Source: Candidatus Pantoea varia
Lineage (GTDB): Bacteria; Pseudomonadota; Gammaproteobacteria; Enterobacterales; Enterobacteriaceae
Assembly: GCF_900115075.1 (NCBI RefSeq)
Contig: NZ_FOVG01000003.1
Coordinates: 62,001-126,000 of the forward strand
DNA: 64,000 bases
Direction of reading: 5' to 3'
The notes below the pieces were generated by a model that worked only from the letters and a program-made list of their open reading frames with translations, was not told where the DNA came from and made no database searches. Position numbers and translations under genes: made by a program. This document shows positions 25,875-35,280 of this stretch, piece after piece. The number at the start of each line of letters is the position of its first letter. Position 1 is the first letter of the stretch.

Positions 25875-26552
25875 ATGAATATTGTGCGAGCGAATCCTGA
25901 ACAACTGTTTGAGTACGGTCCTTTTACCGTCCGTCGTCAGCGACCCGGCGAGGCCTTAAGCCCGCTGGTCAGTGTTGACCTGATGTCGCTGAAACTGGAT
26001 GCCCGGATTCCTATGCAGCAGCATCAGGATGAAGAAGTATTCACGTATCTGTGGCGCGGTTCGATGCAACATCAGGATAGCAACGGCGAGCGTACCCAGC
26101 TCTCCGCAAAGCGGGTGATAGTGGTGAATGCAGGTGATGGCGTTCAGTACGAAGAGTCTGTGCCGTTGTATGAAGCGGAGCTGTTGCAGGCCGTTATCCG
26201 GCCCTCACAGCCTGGTGGTGAGGCGATGACCCAGGTGCTGGAGCGCGATCAGGGCATTATGACCAATGGCTGGACCGAACTGGCCGGGCCGGAAGAGTCT
26301 GACGCCCCGCTGGAACTGCGCCAGGACGTTTATATCTATGACACGCTGCTGGAGCGCAACCATACGCTCGACGTGCCGTCGATGCCGGGCTTTGTCGCTT
26401 ATCTCACCGTGCTTGAAGGGATTATTCGCATCGGCGAACACCGGCTGGGCCGCGGTGATGCCGTCAGTGGGCTGGATTCCAGTATTGAGATCGTAGGCGA
26501 TCGGGATGCCAGTCTGGTCTGCTTCCTGGTAAAGCCCGATAATTTTGCCTAA
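25875..26552 (+). CDS. Pirin-like bicupin protein
   Basis: This 225-residue protein belongs to the pirin family. A first cupin covers about residues 18-120 (the MQQHQDEEVFTYLWRG segment, with metal-ligand-type His and Glu), and a second, degenerate half follows to the end. Bacterial pirins act as quercetin dioxygenases or as cofactors of other proteins; E. coli YhhW is the quercetinase example. Spacing from neighbours and a strong terminator downstream suggest a single-gene unit. Function beyond family membership cannot be read. Confidence 0.85.
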   Translation: MNIVRANPEQLFEYGPFTVRRQRPGEALSPLVSVDLMSLKLDARIPMQQHQDEEVFTYLWRGSMQHQDSNGERTQLSAKRVIVVNAGDGVQYEESVPLYEAELLQAVIRPSQPGGEAMTQVLERDQGIMTNGWTELAGPEESDAPLELRQDVYIYDTLLERNHTLDVPSMPGFVAYLTVLEGIIRIGEHRLGRGDAVSGLDSSIEIVGDRDASLVCFLVKPDNFA

Positions 26553-26555
26553 GAA

Positions 26556-26585
26556 AGCGCGGGAAAAATCCCGCGCTATTTTTTT
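26556..26585 (+). terminator. Strong intrinsic terminator after the pirin gene
   Basis: AGCGCGGGA (26556-26564) and TCCCGCGCT (26569-26577) form a perfect 9-bp stem with a 4-base loop, followed by a T-run. Confidence 0.93.
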
Positions 26586-26606
26586 GTTTCGCGTGTTCCG
26601 CGCTGA

Positions 26607-26834
26607 TTAAAGCGTTTTACGTTGCTGCATCGCCTGAACCCGTTTATAGGCATGATCAAACTGACAGACATCATCGCGCAGCCAGTGGCGTTGCGTCAGC
26701 GGAGCATTATCCAGCGCCTGTGGCAGCGGCACACCCGCCAGCGATCCCCGGCAGCAAAAGGCGCGTGCCAGCGTTGGCGTGGCGATCCCGATATAACGGG
26801 CAAATTCAGGTAACGTCATCAGTGCTGTACTCAT
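26607..26834 (-). CDS. Small basic protein, possible DNA-binding (75 residues)
   Basis: This 75-residue frame has an excellent AGGAGGTG ribosome binding site directly upstream, which supports it as a real gene. The N-terminal half (LPEFARYIGIATPTLAR) has the look of a helix-turn-helix of the AlpA/MerR-excisionase type, but the match is weak. It ends in a basic helix (AYKRVQAMQQRKTL). It converges with the pirin gene across the latter's terminator and is divergent from ytfJ. I do not recognise a named family. Confidence 0.7.
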   Translation of the reverse strand: MSTALMTLPEFARYIGIATPTLARAFCCRGSLAGVPLPQALDNAPLTQRHWLRDDVCQFDHAYKRVQAMQQRKTL

Positions 26835-26989
26835 TTAACACCTCCTGTAAACAAAACCTCACCTGTATTTTCAGTCCAGTTCTTAAATGCTTTTATTGAT
26901 CTGAAACATAGATGTGGTACTAATCTTCTGCCTGCTGATGAGATAGCTCGCCTCGCCTGACGCAAACTGAGAAAAGAAGTGAGGAACCT

Positions 26990-27538
26990 GTGCGCCATTA
27001 TGGATTGATGATTGCCCTGCTGTTTTCTGGCTTTGCCACTGCTCATACCCTGACCACAGGCCAGCCTGTCCCACCCGTCTACGTTGCCGATAAAGGCGAA
27101 ATGGTGCTCAATCAGGGCGACATCAATTATCAGCGCTGGAACAGTCAGACACTGACCGGAAAAGTGCGTCTGGTGATTCATGTGGCGGGTCGTCTTTCTG
27201 CGAAAGATCAGAGCGAACTCCTAATCAAAGCCATTCAGCAGGCCAGCCTGCCACGCGACCGATTCCAGACCACCACCATCGTCAATACTGACGATGCCCT
27301 GCCTGGTAGTGCCATTTTTGTGGTGCGCAGCATCGCCTCCAGTAAAAAAGCGGCACCCTGGCAGCAATTCATTATCGACAGCAGCGGCGTCACGGCTCAC
27401 AGCTGGCATCTTCAGCCGGAAAGCGCGTCCGTCGTGGTCATTGACCCGGAAGGAATGGTGCGCTTCGCTAAAGATGGCGCATTATCTGATGAGGATGTCT
27501 CGAGCGTGATGAAAGCGCTGCGCGCATTACTGGGCTGA
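26990..27538 (+). CDS. ytfJ: YtfJ-family periplasmic protein
   Basis: This 182-residue exported protein has a signal peptide ending near residue 18 (FATAH). It is strongly similar to E. coli YtfJ: TGQPVPPVYVADKGE near 22, GKVRLVIHVAGRLSAK near 55, TTTIVNTDDALPGS near 95, and AKDGALSDEDV near 165. YtfJ has a thioredoxin-like fold without a CxxC pair; its function is unknown. The GTG start at 26990 is supported by a GAGG ribosome binding site and by the family length. Confidence 0.9.
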   Translation: MRHYGLMIALLFSGFATAHTLTTGQPVPPVYVADKGEMVLNQGDINYQRWNSQTLTGKVRLVIHVAGRLSAKDQSELLIKAIQQASLPRDRFQTTTIVNTDDALPGSAIFVVRSIASSKKAAPWQQFIIDSSGVTAHSWHLQPESASVVVIDPEGMVRFAKDGALSDEDVSSVMKALRALLG

Positions 27539-27744
27539 TTCAGGCAGAATGGCCTGCTGCAAAATACGGAATGCTGCTGAATTTGCCGACATTTTTAACA
27601 CTGTGGACTACGCTTAGTTGTAATGGAATTACCCGCCGTTCTTTGAAAACCTGCCAACTATGCTGTGGCAGTCGGGGACGATTATTAAAGATGGCATCGA
27701 AGAATTTCGACCTGCTGTGACTTCCTCTGTAGATAAGGACAGCC

Positions 27745-28656
27745 ATGATGACGGTCTGTGCAGAACAACACGTCAATTTCAACCTCAGCGATGCAGCCAG
27801 CCTGTTGAACGACATTGAGCAACGGCTTGATCAGCTTTTACCGGTTGAAAGTGAACGTGACTTAGTGGGCGCTGCAATGCGCGACGGTGCGCTGGCTCCG
27901 GGAAAGCGTATTCGCCCGCTGCTGCTGCTGCTGGCCGCGCGCGATCTCGGCTGCAACGCCACACCCGCCGGGCTGCTTGATCTCGCCTGTGCGGTGGAGA
28001 TGGTGCACGCCGCCTCTCTGATTCTGGATGACATGCCCTGCATGGATGATGCGCAGCTGCGCCGCGGACGTCCAACTATTCACTGCCAGTATGGCGAACA
28101 TGTGGCGATTCTGGCCGCAGTCGCCCTGCTCAGCAAAGCATTTGGCGTGGTCGCAATGGCAGAAGGCTTAACCGCCGCCGCCAGAGCAGACGCGGTCGCG
28201 GAGTTATCCCACGCGGTGGGGATGCAGGGACTGGTGCAGGGGCAGTTTAAAGATATCTCAGAAGGCGACAAGCCACGCAGCGCCGACGCTATTCTGATGA
28301 CCAATCACTATAAAACCAGCACCCTGTTCTGCGCCTCTATGCAGATGGCCTCTATTGTGGCCGAAGCCCCGAAAGAAGCACGCGAACAGCTGCATCGGTT
28401 TTCGCTGAATCTCGGTCAGGCTTTCCAGTTGCTGGACGATCTCACCGACGGCATGGCCGATACCGGCAAAGATGCCCATCAGGATGATGGGAAGTCGACG
28501 CTGGTAAATCTGCTCGGGCCACAGGCGGTTGAAACGCGACTGCGCGACCACCTGCGCTGCGCCAGCGAGCATCTGCTCTCGGCCTGTCCGGACGGTTATG
28601 CCACTCATCATTTTGTTCAGGCCTGGTTTGAGAAAAAACTCGCTGCCGTCAGTTAA
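27745..28656 (+). CDS. crtE: Geranylgeranyl diphosphate synthase CrtE
   Basis: This 303-residue all-trans polyprenyl synthase makes the C20 precursor GGPP from FPP and IPP, the first committed step of the carotenoid pathway here. The first aspartate-rich motif is D95-D-x4-D101-D, and the second (LLDDLTD) is near 230. An AAGGA ribosome binding site supports the start. It opens the crtE-X-Y-I-B operon; crtX follows 9 bases later. Unlike some P. agglomerans clusters there is no idi gene between crtE and crtX. The 206 bases upstream should hold the promoter and contain a CTGCCA...TGGCAG inverted repeat at about 27651-27671. Confidence 0.96.
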   Translation: MMTVCAEQHVNFNLSDAASLLNDIEQRLDQLLPVESERDLVGAAMRDGALAPGKRIRPLLLLLAARDLGCNATPAGLLDLACAVEMVHAASLILDDMPCMDDAQLRRGRPTIHCQYGEHVAILAAVALLSKAFGVVAMAEGLTAAARADAVAELSHAVGMQGLVQGQFKDISEGDKPRSADAILMTNHYKTSTLFCASMQMASIVAEAPKEAREQLHRFSLNLGQAFQLLDDLTDGMADTGKDAHQDDGKSTLVNLLGPQAVETRLRDHLRCASEHLLSACPDGYATHHFVQAWFEKKLAAVS

Positions 28657-28665
28657 GGATGCTGC

Positions 28666-29961
28666 ATGAGCCACTTCGCGGTCATTGCACCGCCCTTCTA
28701 CAGCCATGTGCAGGCGCTTACGCATCTTAGCCAGGCCTTAATCGCACGCGGGCACCAGATTACTTTTATCCAGCAGACGGACGTCAGCGCACTACTCAAC
28801 GACAAACGGATTGGCTTTTTCCCGCTGGGCTTAGCCTCCCATCCGGCGGGCAGTCTGGCGCATACCCTGCAGCTGGCGGCGCATCCTCTGGGCCCGTCAA
28901 TGCTCAAACTGATTAATGATATGGCCCGCAGCACCGATATGCTCTGTCGCGAATTGCCGGTGGTGCTCAACACCCTGGCGATCGATGGTGTGATCGTCGA
29001 TCAGATGGAGCCTGCCGGTGCACTGGCGGCAGAGTCGCTGAACCTGCCATTTGTTTCGGTGGCCTGCGCGCTGCCGCTGAACCGTGAAGCGGATTTCCCG
29101 CTGGCCGTGATGCCGTTTGACTATGCCAGCACCGATCAGGCGCGCGAACGCTATCGCACCAGTGAAAAAATCTATGACTGGCTGATGCGTCGTCACGATC
29201 GGGTAATCGCCCGCAACGCCCATGCAATGGGATTAGCACCACGTGAAAAGTTGCATCACTGTTTTTCACCGCTGGCACAGATCAGCCAGCTGATTCCGGA
29301 ACTGGATTTCCCCCGCCAGACACTTCCCGATCATTTTCACTCGGTTGGCCCGCTGCGCGCCGCGGAACCGTTATCGTCTGCGTCCCCGCCTGACTATTTC
29401 CCGCATGGCGCCAGACCGCGTATTTTTGCTTCTCTCGGTACGCTGCAGGGTCATCGCTACGGCCTGTTTAAAACCATCGTCCGTGCCTGTCAGGCGATCG
29501 ACGCGCAGTTATTGCTGGCGCATTGCGGTCGTCTGTCTTCGTTTCAGGCGGATAAACTGGCACAGGCCAGCCATGTTCAGGTGGTCGATTTTGCCGACCA
29601 GGCCGCTGCGCTGGCGCAGGCCGATCTGGCGATCACCCACGGCGGCATGAATACGGTGCTGGATGCGGTTAACCATCTGACGCCGCTGCTGACAATCCCG
29701 CTGGCCTTTGATCAGCCGGGTGTCGCGGCCAGAGTGGTCTGGCACGGTATCGGACGTCGCGCGTCACGCTTCACCACCAGCCACTCAATGGCCCGTCAGC
29801 TCCAGACCTTACTGGCTGATGAGCGCTACGGTCAGCAGATGAAAACGCTGCGCACCGCCCTTCGTCAGGCGGGCGGCACAGCGCTGGCGGCGGACATCGT
29901 CGAACAGGCGATGCTGACCCGCAATCCGGTCATTACCAGGAGAGATTATGCAGCGGTATGA
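28666..29961 (+). CDS. crtX: Zeaxanthin glucosyltransferase CrtX
   Basis: This 431-residue GT1-type glycosyltransferase transfers glucose from UDP-glucose to the hydroxyls of zeaxanthin, giving the mono- and diglucosides of Pantoea. The donor-binding signature is in the region HGGMNTVLDAVNHLTP near 325-340, followed by PLAFDQPGVAARV. It starts 9 bases after crtE and its end overlaps crtY by 14 bases, so it is tightly coupled in the operon. Confidence 0.95.
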   Translation: MSHFAVIAPPFYSHVQALTHLSQALIARGHQITFIQQTDVSALLNDKRIGFFPLGLASHPAGSLAHTLQLAAHPLGPSMLKLINDMARSTDMLCRELPVVLNTLAIDGVIVDQMEPAGALAAESLNLPFVSVACALPLNREADFPLAVMPFDYASTDQARERYRTSEKIYDWLMRRHDRVIARNAHAMGLAPREKLHHCFSPLAQISQLIPELDFPRQTLPDHFHSVGPLRAAEPLSSASPPDYFPHGARPRIFASLGTLQGHRYGLFKTIVRACQAIDAQLLLAHCGRLSSFQADKLAQASHVQVVDFADQAAALAQADLAITHGGMNTVLDAVNHLTPLLTIPLAFDQPGVAARVVWHGIGRRASRFTTSHSMARQLQTLLADERYGQQMKTLRTALRQAGGTALAADIVEQAMLTRNPVITRRDYAAV

Positions 29962-31108
29962 TCTGATTCTGGTGGGCGCGGGGCTGGCGAACGGGCTGAT
30001 TGCCCTGCGACTGCGCCAGCAGCGACCTTCCCTGCGCATTCTGCTGATTGATGCCGAAAGTGAGCCAGGCGCGCATCACACCTGGTCATTTCATGCGGAA
30101 GACCTTACTGAAACGCAGCATCACTGGATCTCCCCGCTGGTGGTTCATCACTGGCCTGGTTACGAGGTGCGTTTTCCGCAACGAAACCGCAGCCTGAACA
30201 GTGGCTATTTCTGTGTGACAGCAGAACGCTTCGCGCAGGTCATCCGCGACCGATTTGCGCCAGATCTGCTGCTCAATACCAGAGTGGCGAGCATCGCTTC
30301 ACGCCTTGTCACGCTGGAGGATGGTCGGTTACTGGAAACGGATGCAGTGATCGATGGTCGTGGCTACCAGCCCGATGCCGCGCTGCGCATGGGCTTTCAG
30401 TCTTTTGTCGGGCAGGAGTGGCAGCTCAGTGCGCCGCACGGTCTGACCGCACCGATCATCATGGACGCGACGGTGGATCAGCAGGCAGGCTATCGTTTTG
30501 TCTACAGCCTGCCCTTTTCGGCGGATACGCTGCTGATTGAAGATACCCACTATATTGATCACGCCACGCTGGAAGGCGATCGCGCCCGTCAGAACATCCG
30601 TGATTATGCCGCGCAGCAGGGCTGGCAACTCAACCGACTGCTACGCGAAGAGCAAGGCGCGTTACCGATTACGCTGACCGGCGACGTTGCCGCCTTCTGG
30701 CAGAAACGTGATTTACCCTGCAGCGGTCTGCGTGCCGGGCTATTCCATCCTACCACCGGTTACTCACTGCCGCTGGCGGTCGCACTGGCTGACCGGCTGG
30801 CGCAGATGCAGACGTTTACCTCTGAGACCCTGCACACCACCATTGCGCAATTTGCCTCACAGGCCTGGCAGCAGCAGCGCTTCTTTCGCATGCTGAACCG
30901 GATGCTGTTTCTGGCCGGTCCGGCTGACCAGCGCTGGCAGGTTATGCAACGTTTTTACGGCCTTCCCGAAGGTCTGATCGCCCGTTTTTATGCGGGAAAA
31001 CTCACTTTGCCTGATCGGCTGCGTATTCTGAGCGGCAAGCCACCGGTTCCCGTACTGGCGGCGTTACAGGCTATTATGACTCCTCACCGTCAACAGGCGA
31101 TGCAATGA
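29948..31108 (+). CDS. crtY: Lycopene beta-cyclase CrtY
   Basis: This 386-residue flavoprotein cyclises both ends of lycopene to beta-carotene. The N-terminal dinucleotide motif is LVGAGLANGLIALRL (residues 8-22), and HHTWSFH near 43 is typical of the bacterial CrtY family. It overlaps crtX at its start (14 bases) and crtI at its end (ATGA, 4 bases). A GGAG ribosome binding site lies within the end of crtX. Confidence 0.96.
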   Translation: MQRYDLILVGAGLANGLIALRLRQQRPSLRILLIDAESEPGAHHTWSFHAEDLTETQHHWISPLVVHHWPGYEVRFPQRNRSLNSGYFCVTAERFAQVIRDRFAPDLLLNTRVASIASRLVTLEDGRLLETDAVIDGRGYQPDAALRMGFQSFVGQEWQLSAPHGLTAPIIMDATVDQQAGYRFVYSLPFSADTLLIEDTHYIDHATLEGDRARQNIRDYAAQQGWQLNRLLREEQGALPITLTGDVAAFWQKRDLPCSGLRAGLFHPTTGYSLPLAVALADRLAQMQTFTSETLHTTIAQFASQAWQQQRFFRMLNRMLFLAGPADQRWQVMQRFYGLPEGLIARFYAGKLTLPDRLRILSGKPPVPVLAALQAIMTPHRQQAMQ

Positions 31109-32583
31109 ATAGAACTACGGTAATTGGTGCAGGCTTTGGTGGTCTGGCTCTGGCAATTCGCCTTCAGGCGTCAGGTATTCCAACCCGTCTGCTGGAGCAG
31201 CGTGATAAGCCTGGCGGCCGGGCATATGTTTATGAGGATCAGGGCTACACTTTTGATGCCGGTCCGACCGTCATCACCGATCCCAGCGCCATTGAAGAGC
31301 TGTTCACCCTGGCGGGCAAAAAGCTCTCTGACTATGTCGAACTGATGCCGGTGAAGCCGTTTTATCGCCTCTGCTGGGAGTCCGGCAAGGTGTTCAGTTA
31401 TGACAACGATCAGCCCGCGCTGGAAGCGCAGATTGCCGCGTTTAATCCGCGTGACGTTGAAGGCTATCGTCGCTTCCTGGATTATTCCCGCGCGGTGTTT
31501 GCAGAAGGTTATCTGAAGCTCGGCACCGTGCCGTTTCTCTCGTTCCGCGACATGCTGCGTGCCGCACCGCAGCTGGCAAAACTGCAGGCGTGGCGCAGCG
31601 TCTACAGCAAAGTAGCGAGCTACATTGAAGATGAGCATCTGCGTCAGGCCTTCTCTTTCCACTCGCTGCTGGTGGGCGGAAATCCGTTTGCTACCTCATC
31701 AATCTATACCCTGATTCATGCGCTGGAACGCGAATGGGGCGTCTGGTTCCCGCGCGGTGGCACAGGCGCACTGGTCCAGGGCATGGTGAAACTGTTCGAG
31801 GATCTGGGCGGCGAAGTGGAGCTGAATGCCAGCGTTGCCCGTCTGGAGACGCAGGAAAATAAAATCACCGCCGTGCATCTGAAAGATGGTCGGGTATTCC
31901 CGACGCGCGCGGTCGCCTCTAACGCGGATGTGGTTCACACCTACCGCGAGCTGCTGAGCCAGCATCCGGCCTCTATGGCACAGGGAAAATCCCTGCAGAA
32001 CAAGCGCATGAGCAACTCGCTATTCGTGATCTATTTTGGCCTGAATCATCATCACGATCAGCTGGCCCACCACACAGTCTGCTTTGGCCCGCGCTACCGC
32101 GAGTTGATTGATGAGATCTTTAATAAAGATGCCCTGGCAGAGGACTTCTCGCTCTATCTGCATGCGCCCTGCGTGACCGATCCATCACTGGCGCCGAGTG
32201 GCTGCGGCAGTTATTACGTGCTGGCACCCGTCCCGCATCTCGGCACCGCCGATATCGACTGGGCCGTTGAAGGTCCGCGTCTGCGCGATCGCATCTTCGA
32301 CTATCTGGAACAGCATTACATGCCGGGCCTGCGCAGCCAGCTGGTGACGCACCGCATCTTCACGCCGTTTGATTTCCGCGATGAACTGAATGCGTATCAG
32401 GGTTCGGCATTCTCGGTGGAGCCGATCCTGACGCAAAGCGCCTGGTTCCGGCCTCATAACCGCGATAAGAATATCAATAATCTCTACCTGGTCGGCGCAG
32501 GCACTCATCCGGGCGCGGGTATTCCCGGCGTGATTGGGTCGGCCAAAGCCACCGCAGGATTGATGCTGGAGGATCTGGCTTGA
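31105..32583 (+). CDS. crtI: Phytoene desaturase CrtI
   Basis: This 492-residue FAD enzyme performs four desaturations converting phytoene to lycopene. The FAD-binding glycines are G8-x-G10-x-x-G13. The C-terminal family signature is the region NLYLVGAGTHPGAGIPGVIGS near 460-480. Start and stop overlap the neighbours crtY and crtB by 4 bases each, typical of coupled translation. The length matches other Pantoea CrtI proteins. Confidence 0.97.
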   Translation: MNRTTVIGAGFGGLALAIRLQASGIPTRLLEQRDKPGGRAYVYEDQGYTFDAGPTVITDPSAIEELFTLAGKKLSDYVELMPVKPFYRLCWESGKVFSYDNDQPALEAQIAAFNPRDVEGYRRFLDYSRAVFAEGYLKLGTVPFLSFRDMLRAAPQLAKLQAWRSVYSKVASYIEDEHLRQAFSFHSLLVGGNPFATSSIYTLIHALEREWGVWFPRGGTGALVQGMVKLFEDLGGEVELNASVARLETQENKITAVHLKDGRVFPTRAVASNADVVHTYRELLSQHPASMAQGKSLQNKRMSNSLFVIYFGLNHHHDQLAHHTVCFGPRYRELIDEIFNKDALAEDFSLYLHAPCVTDPSLAPSGCGSYYVLAPVPHLGTADIDWAVEGPRLRDRIFDYLEQHYMPGLRSQLVTHRIFTPFDFRDELNAYQGSAFSVEPILTQSAWFRPHNRDKNINNLYLVGAGTHPGAGIPGVIGSAKATAGLMLEDLA

Positions 32584-33509
32584 ATAGTCCGTCACTGCTC
32601 GATCATGCTGTAGAAACCATGGAGGTGGGTTCGAAAAGCTTCGCCACGGCTTCGAAGCTGTTTGATGCCAAAACCCGACGCAGTGTGCTTATGCTCTACG
32701 CCTGGTGCCGTCACTGTGATGATGTGATCGACGATCAGGTGCTGGGATTCAGCAACGATACCCCGTCGCTGCAATCCGCCGAACAGCGCCTGGCGCAGCT
32801 GGAGATGAAAACGCGTCAGGCCTATGCCGGTTCGCAGATGCATGAGCCTGCCTTTGCGGCCTTTCAGGAGGTGGCGATGGCGCACGACATTTTGCCCGCT
32901 TACGCTTTTGATCATCTGGCGGGATTTGCGATGGATGTGCAGGAGACACGCTATCAGACGCTGGACGATACCCTGCGCTACTGCTATCACGTCGCGGGCG
33001 TGGTGGGCCTGATGATGGCGCAGATTATGGGCGTGCGCGACAACGCCACGCTGGATCGCGCCTGCGACCTCGGCCTGGCGTTTCAGTTGACCAACATAGC
33101 GCGTGATATCGTTGAAGATGCTGAAGCGGGACGCTGTTATCTGCCCGAAGAGTGGCTGACTGAAGAGGGGCTGACGCGAGAGACGCTGGCCGACCCGCAA
33201 AATCGGCAGGCGCTCAGCCGTGTGGCCCGTCGACTGGTGGAGACGGCAGAGCCTTATTACCATTCGGCATTGGCTGGCCTGCCGGGTTTACCGCTACGCT
33301 CAGCGTGGGCGATTGCGACCGCAAAACAGGTCTATCGTAAAATTGGTATGAAGGTGGTTCAGGCGGGTTCACAGGCGTGGGACAAACGCCAGTCCACCAG
33401 CACGCCAGAGAAACTGGCAATGCTGGTGGCGGCATCGGGTCAGGCGGTTACTTCCCGGATGGCGCGTCACGCTCCACGCCCTGCTTCCCTCTGGCAGCGC
33501 CCCGTTTAA
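32580..33509 (+). CDS. crtB: Phytoene synthase CrtB
   Basis: This 309-residue squalene/phytoene synthase joins two GGPP molecules to phytoene. The first aspartate motif is DDVID (near 47-51), and the second is in FQLTNIARDIVEDAEAGRCYLP near 170-190. The start appears to be TTG at 32580. It overlaps the crtI stop (TTGA) and has GGAGG 7 bases upstream; no ATG occurs until residue 14. The 3' end overlaps the opposing crtZ by 62 bases. Confidence 0.96.
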   Translation: MNSPSLLDHAVETMEVGSKSFATASKLFDAKTRRSVLMLYAWCRHCDDVIDDQVLGFSNDTPSLQSAEQRLAQLEMKTRQAYAGSQMHEPAFAAFQEVAMAHDILPAYAFDHLAGFAMDVQETRYQTLDDTLRYCYHVAGVVGLMMAQIMGVRDNATLDRACDLGLAFQLTNIARDIVEDAEAGRCYLPEEWLTEEGLTRETLADPQNRQALSRVARRLVETAEPYYHSALAGLPGLPLRSAWAIATAKQVYRKIGMKVVQAGSQAWDKRQSTSTPEKLAMLVAASGQAVTSRMARHAPRPASLWQRPV

Positions 33510-33975
33510 CACCATGACGTTCCCGCAGCGTCGCCTGCAATTTTGACAGTGGCGGCGCATAAAGGAAACCAAACGACACACAATCCTCTTTGCCCCGCAC
33601 CGCATGATGCATGCGGTGCGCCATATAGAGTCGGCGCAGATAGCCGCGGCGCGGAACGTAGCGGAATGGCCAGCGCTGATGGACCAGACCGTCATGGACA
33701 ATAAAATAGAGCAGGCCGTAGAGCGTCATCCCTGCGCCGATCCACTGCAAAGGCCAGACGCCCGTGCTGCCCAGATAGATGAGTAAAATCGAAAGACAGG
33801 CGAACACGACGGCGTAGAGGTCATTAACCTCAAACCAGCCTTTATGCGGTTCATGATGTGACAGATGCCAGCCCCAACCCCAGCCATGCATAATATATTT
33901 GTGCGCCAGTGCAGCCGTTATCTCCATACCGATAACGGTGACCAGAACAATCAGGGCATTCCAAATCCACAACAT
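33448..33975 (-). CDS. crtZ: Beta-carotene hydroxylase CrtZ
   Basis: This 175-residue membrane di-iron hydroxylase converts beta-carotene to zeaxanthin. The histidine clusters of the fatty-acid-hydroxylase type are visible: HKYIMHG near 27, HLSHHEPHKG near 40, HDGLVH near 104, and HRMHHAV near 128. The ATG at 33975 has a GGGAG ribosome binding site and gives the usual 175-residue length; a longer frame to 34002 has no such support. It is transcribed opposite to the other crt genes, with a 62-base tail-to-tail overlap with crtB. Confidence 0.95.
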   Translation of the reverse strand: MLWIWNALIVLVTVIGMEITAALAHKYIMHGWGWGWHLSHHEPHKGWFEVNDLYAVVFACLSILLIYLGSTGVWPLQWIGAGMTLYGLLYFIVHDGLVHQRWPFRYVPRRGYLRRLYMAHRMHHAVRGKEDCVSFGFLYAPPLSKLQATLRERHGVKRGAARGKQGVERDAPSGK

Positions 33976-34115
33976 AGTTTCTCCCGAACATGCATCCTGC
34001 AAAGTGGCGCAGAGGGATAATTTTAACAGAGATTGAGAGAAACCGTGGGTTGGGGTTGCCGGGTTTTAACGATTGCTGCAGGAGATGGGGCTAAGCGTGT
34101 TTTTATCAGCATGAG

Positions 34116-34148
34116 CGTGCATCACCCGGCTTACCCCGGTGATGCACG
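34116..34148. other. Stem-loop downstream of the fimbrial operon
   Basis: CGTGCATCACC (34116-34126) pairs with GGTGATGCACG (34138-34148), and an inner CGG/CCG extension is possible with one bulged base. It lies just after the adhesin stop codon. No U-run follows on either strand, so it could slow RNA decay or terminate weakly. Confidence 0.6.
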
Positions 34149-34154
34149 TGTCAC

Positions 34155-35264
34155 TTAGTTATAGACCAGGTTAAAGGTGACGGTGCTGTCCGCTTTCCCC
34201 GCCATCACCTGTCCGTCTGTCTGTATATATTGCGCGTTAAACGCCATCGACGCCGCCTGATTCGGTGAGGAGACGGTGGTCAGCACCGGCAACTGGTCGG
34301 TTGAGACATTCAACGGCACCCGCTGCCCTTCAGGGACCTGCAGACCTGGCCCATAAGTGAGGGCGATGCCTACGCCGGAAGCAGAATTACTCTGTGGCGT
34401 CAGGCTGATGGCATCTTTATCGCCCTGAGTGGCCGTACCAAAGAAGCCTACTTTTACTGCGGCACTGTGCTCACACATCACCTGAATCTGAAACCCTTTC
34501 TGGCTTCCCGCCCGGCTGCCGATGCCGGTGAACTCCGCCTTACTCACTTTTCCCATATCTACATTAATCGCAGACTGGGAAGTGACAACGGCACAGCTGC
34601 CATACTGCACGGTAAAGCTGGAGAGGAAGAGCTGCGGCTTGTCATTGATCGGCTGGCTGCTGGTGGCGCTGTCGCCCACCTTCAGGCTGGCATTACCAAT
34701 GTTCACTTCACCGACATTCGCCGGCTGATCGCCAGGATTCAGCGGCGATCGCTGACCGGGAATTTTATAGAACACCACGTAGGACTGAAGGGTGATGTCG
34801 TGAGCGGAATTGAACTGCGGGCTGGTCTGAGAATTACAGATTGAGCTGGTTTTGCCTTTGCCGGTGGTATCCGAGAAGGCCGAGCCACAATAAGCGGGCT
34901 CTTTGAAACCGATAGCGAACCCGATGCTGTCTACTCCGGCAAGGCGATAAATCGGCGTATTGTGCCCACCCGCAATATTGGTCTGTAATCCGGACTCTTC
35001 CGCGTTAATCAGAAATCCCATGTCTTTGTAGTTATAGCCCTGCTCACCGTTGTTCTTATTACAGGTAAAGGCATTGGTGCTCTGCAGAGGCATCTGCGCC
35101 GAGATCGGTGTGCCATCGGCTGCGCCCGGCACATAGTTAACGTTATGCACCTGCACCACCACCTGACTCACACCCTGACAGGACTCCTGCGCCAGTGTGG
35201 GCAAACAGATGAATGCGGGAACAACCAGCATGGCCCATTTCATTAAACGCTGAACTGATTTCAT
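34155..35264 (-). CDS. Fimbrial tip adhesin-like protein
   Basis: This 369-residue exported protein has a signal peptide ending near residue 25 (TLAQ). A large N-terminal receptor-like domain covers about 30-210. A C-terminal pilin domain covers about 225-369 (FTVQYGSCAVVTSQSAINVDMG onward, ending VTFNLVYN, the donor-strand partner region). This two-domain layout and its position last in the operon match FimH-type tip adhesins. The binding domain is not recognisably mannose-specific, and the receptor is unknown. Confidence 0.85.
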   Translation of the reverse strand: MKSVQRLMKWAMLVVPAFICLPTLAQESCQGVSQVVVQVHNVNYVPGAADGTPISAQMPLQSTNAFTCNKNNGEQGYNYKDMGFLINAEESGLQTNIAGGHNTPIYRLAGVDSIGFAIGFKEPAYCGSAFSDTTGKGKTSSICNSQTSPQFNSAHDITLQSYVVFYKIPGQRSPLNPGDQPANVGEVNIGNASLKVGDSATSSQPINDKPQLFLSSFTVQYGSCAVVTSQSAINVDMGKVSKAEFTGIGSRAGSQKGFQIQVMCEHSAAVKVGFFGTATQGDKDAISLTPQSNSASGVGIALTYGPGLQVPEGQRVPLNVSTDQLPVLTTVSSPNQAASMAFNAQYIQTDGQVMAGKADSTVTFNLVYN

Positions 35265-35280
35265 CTTAAATTCCTGTTAA

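Noticed and set aside
34116..34148. Intrinsic terminator for the fimbrial operon or crtZ side
   Set aside because: The stem is strong but no U-run follows on either strand, so it is listed only as a stem-loop.
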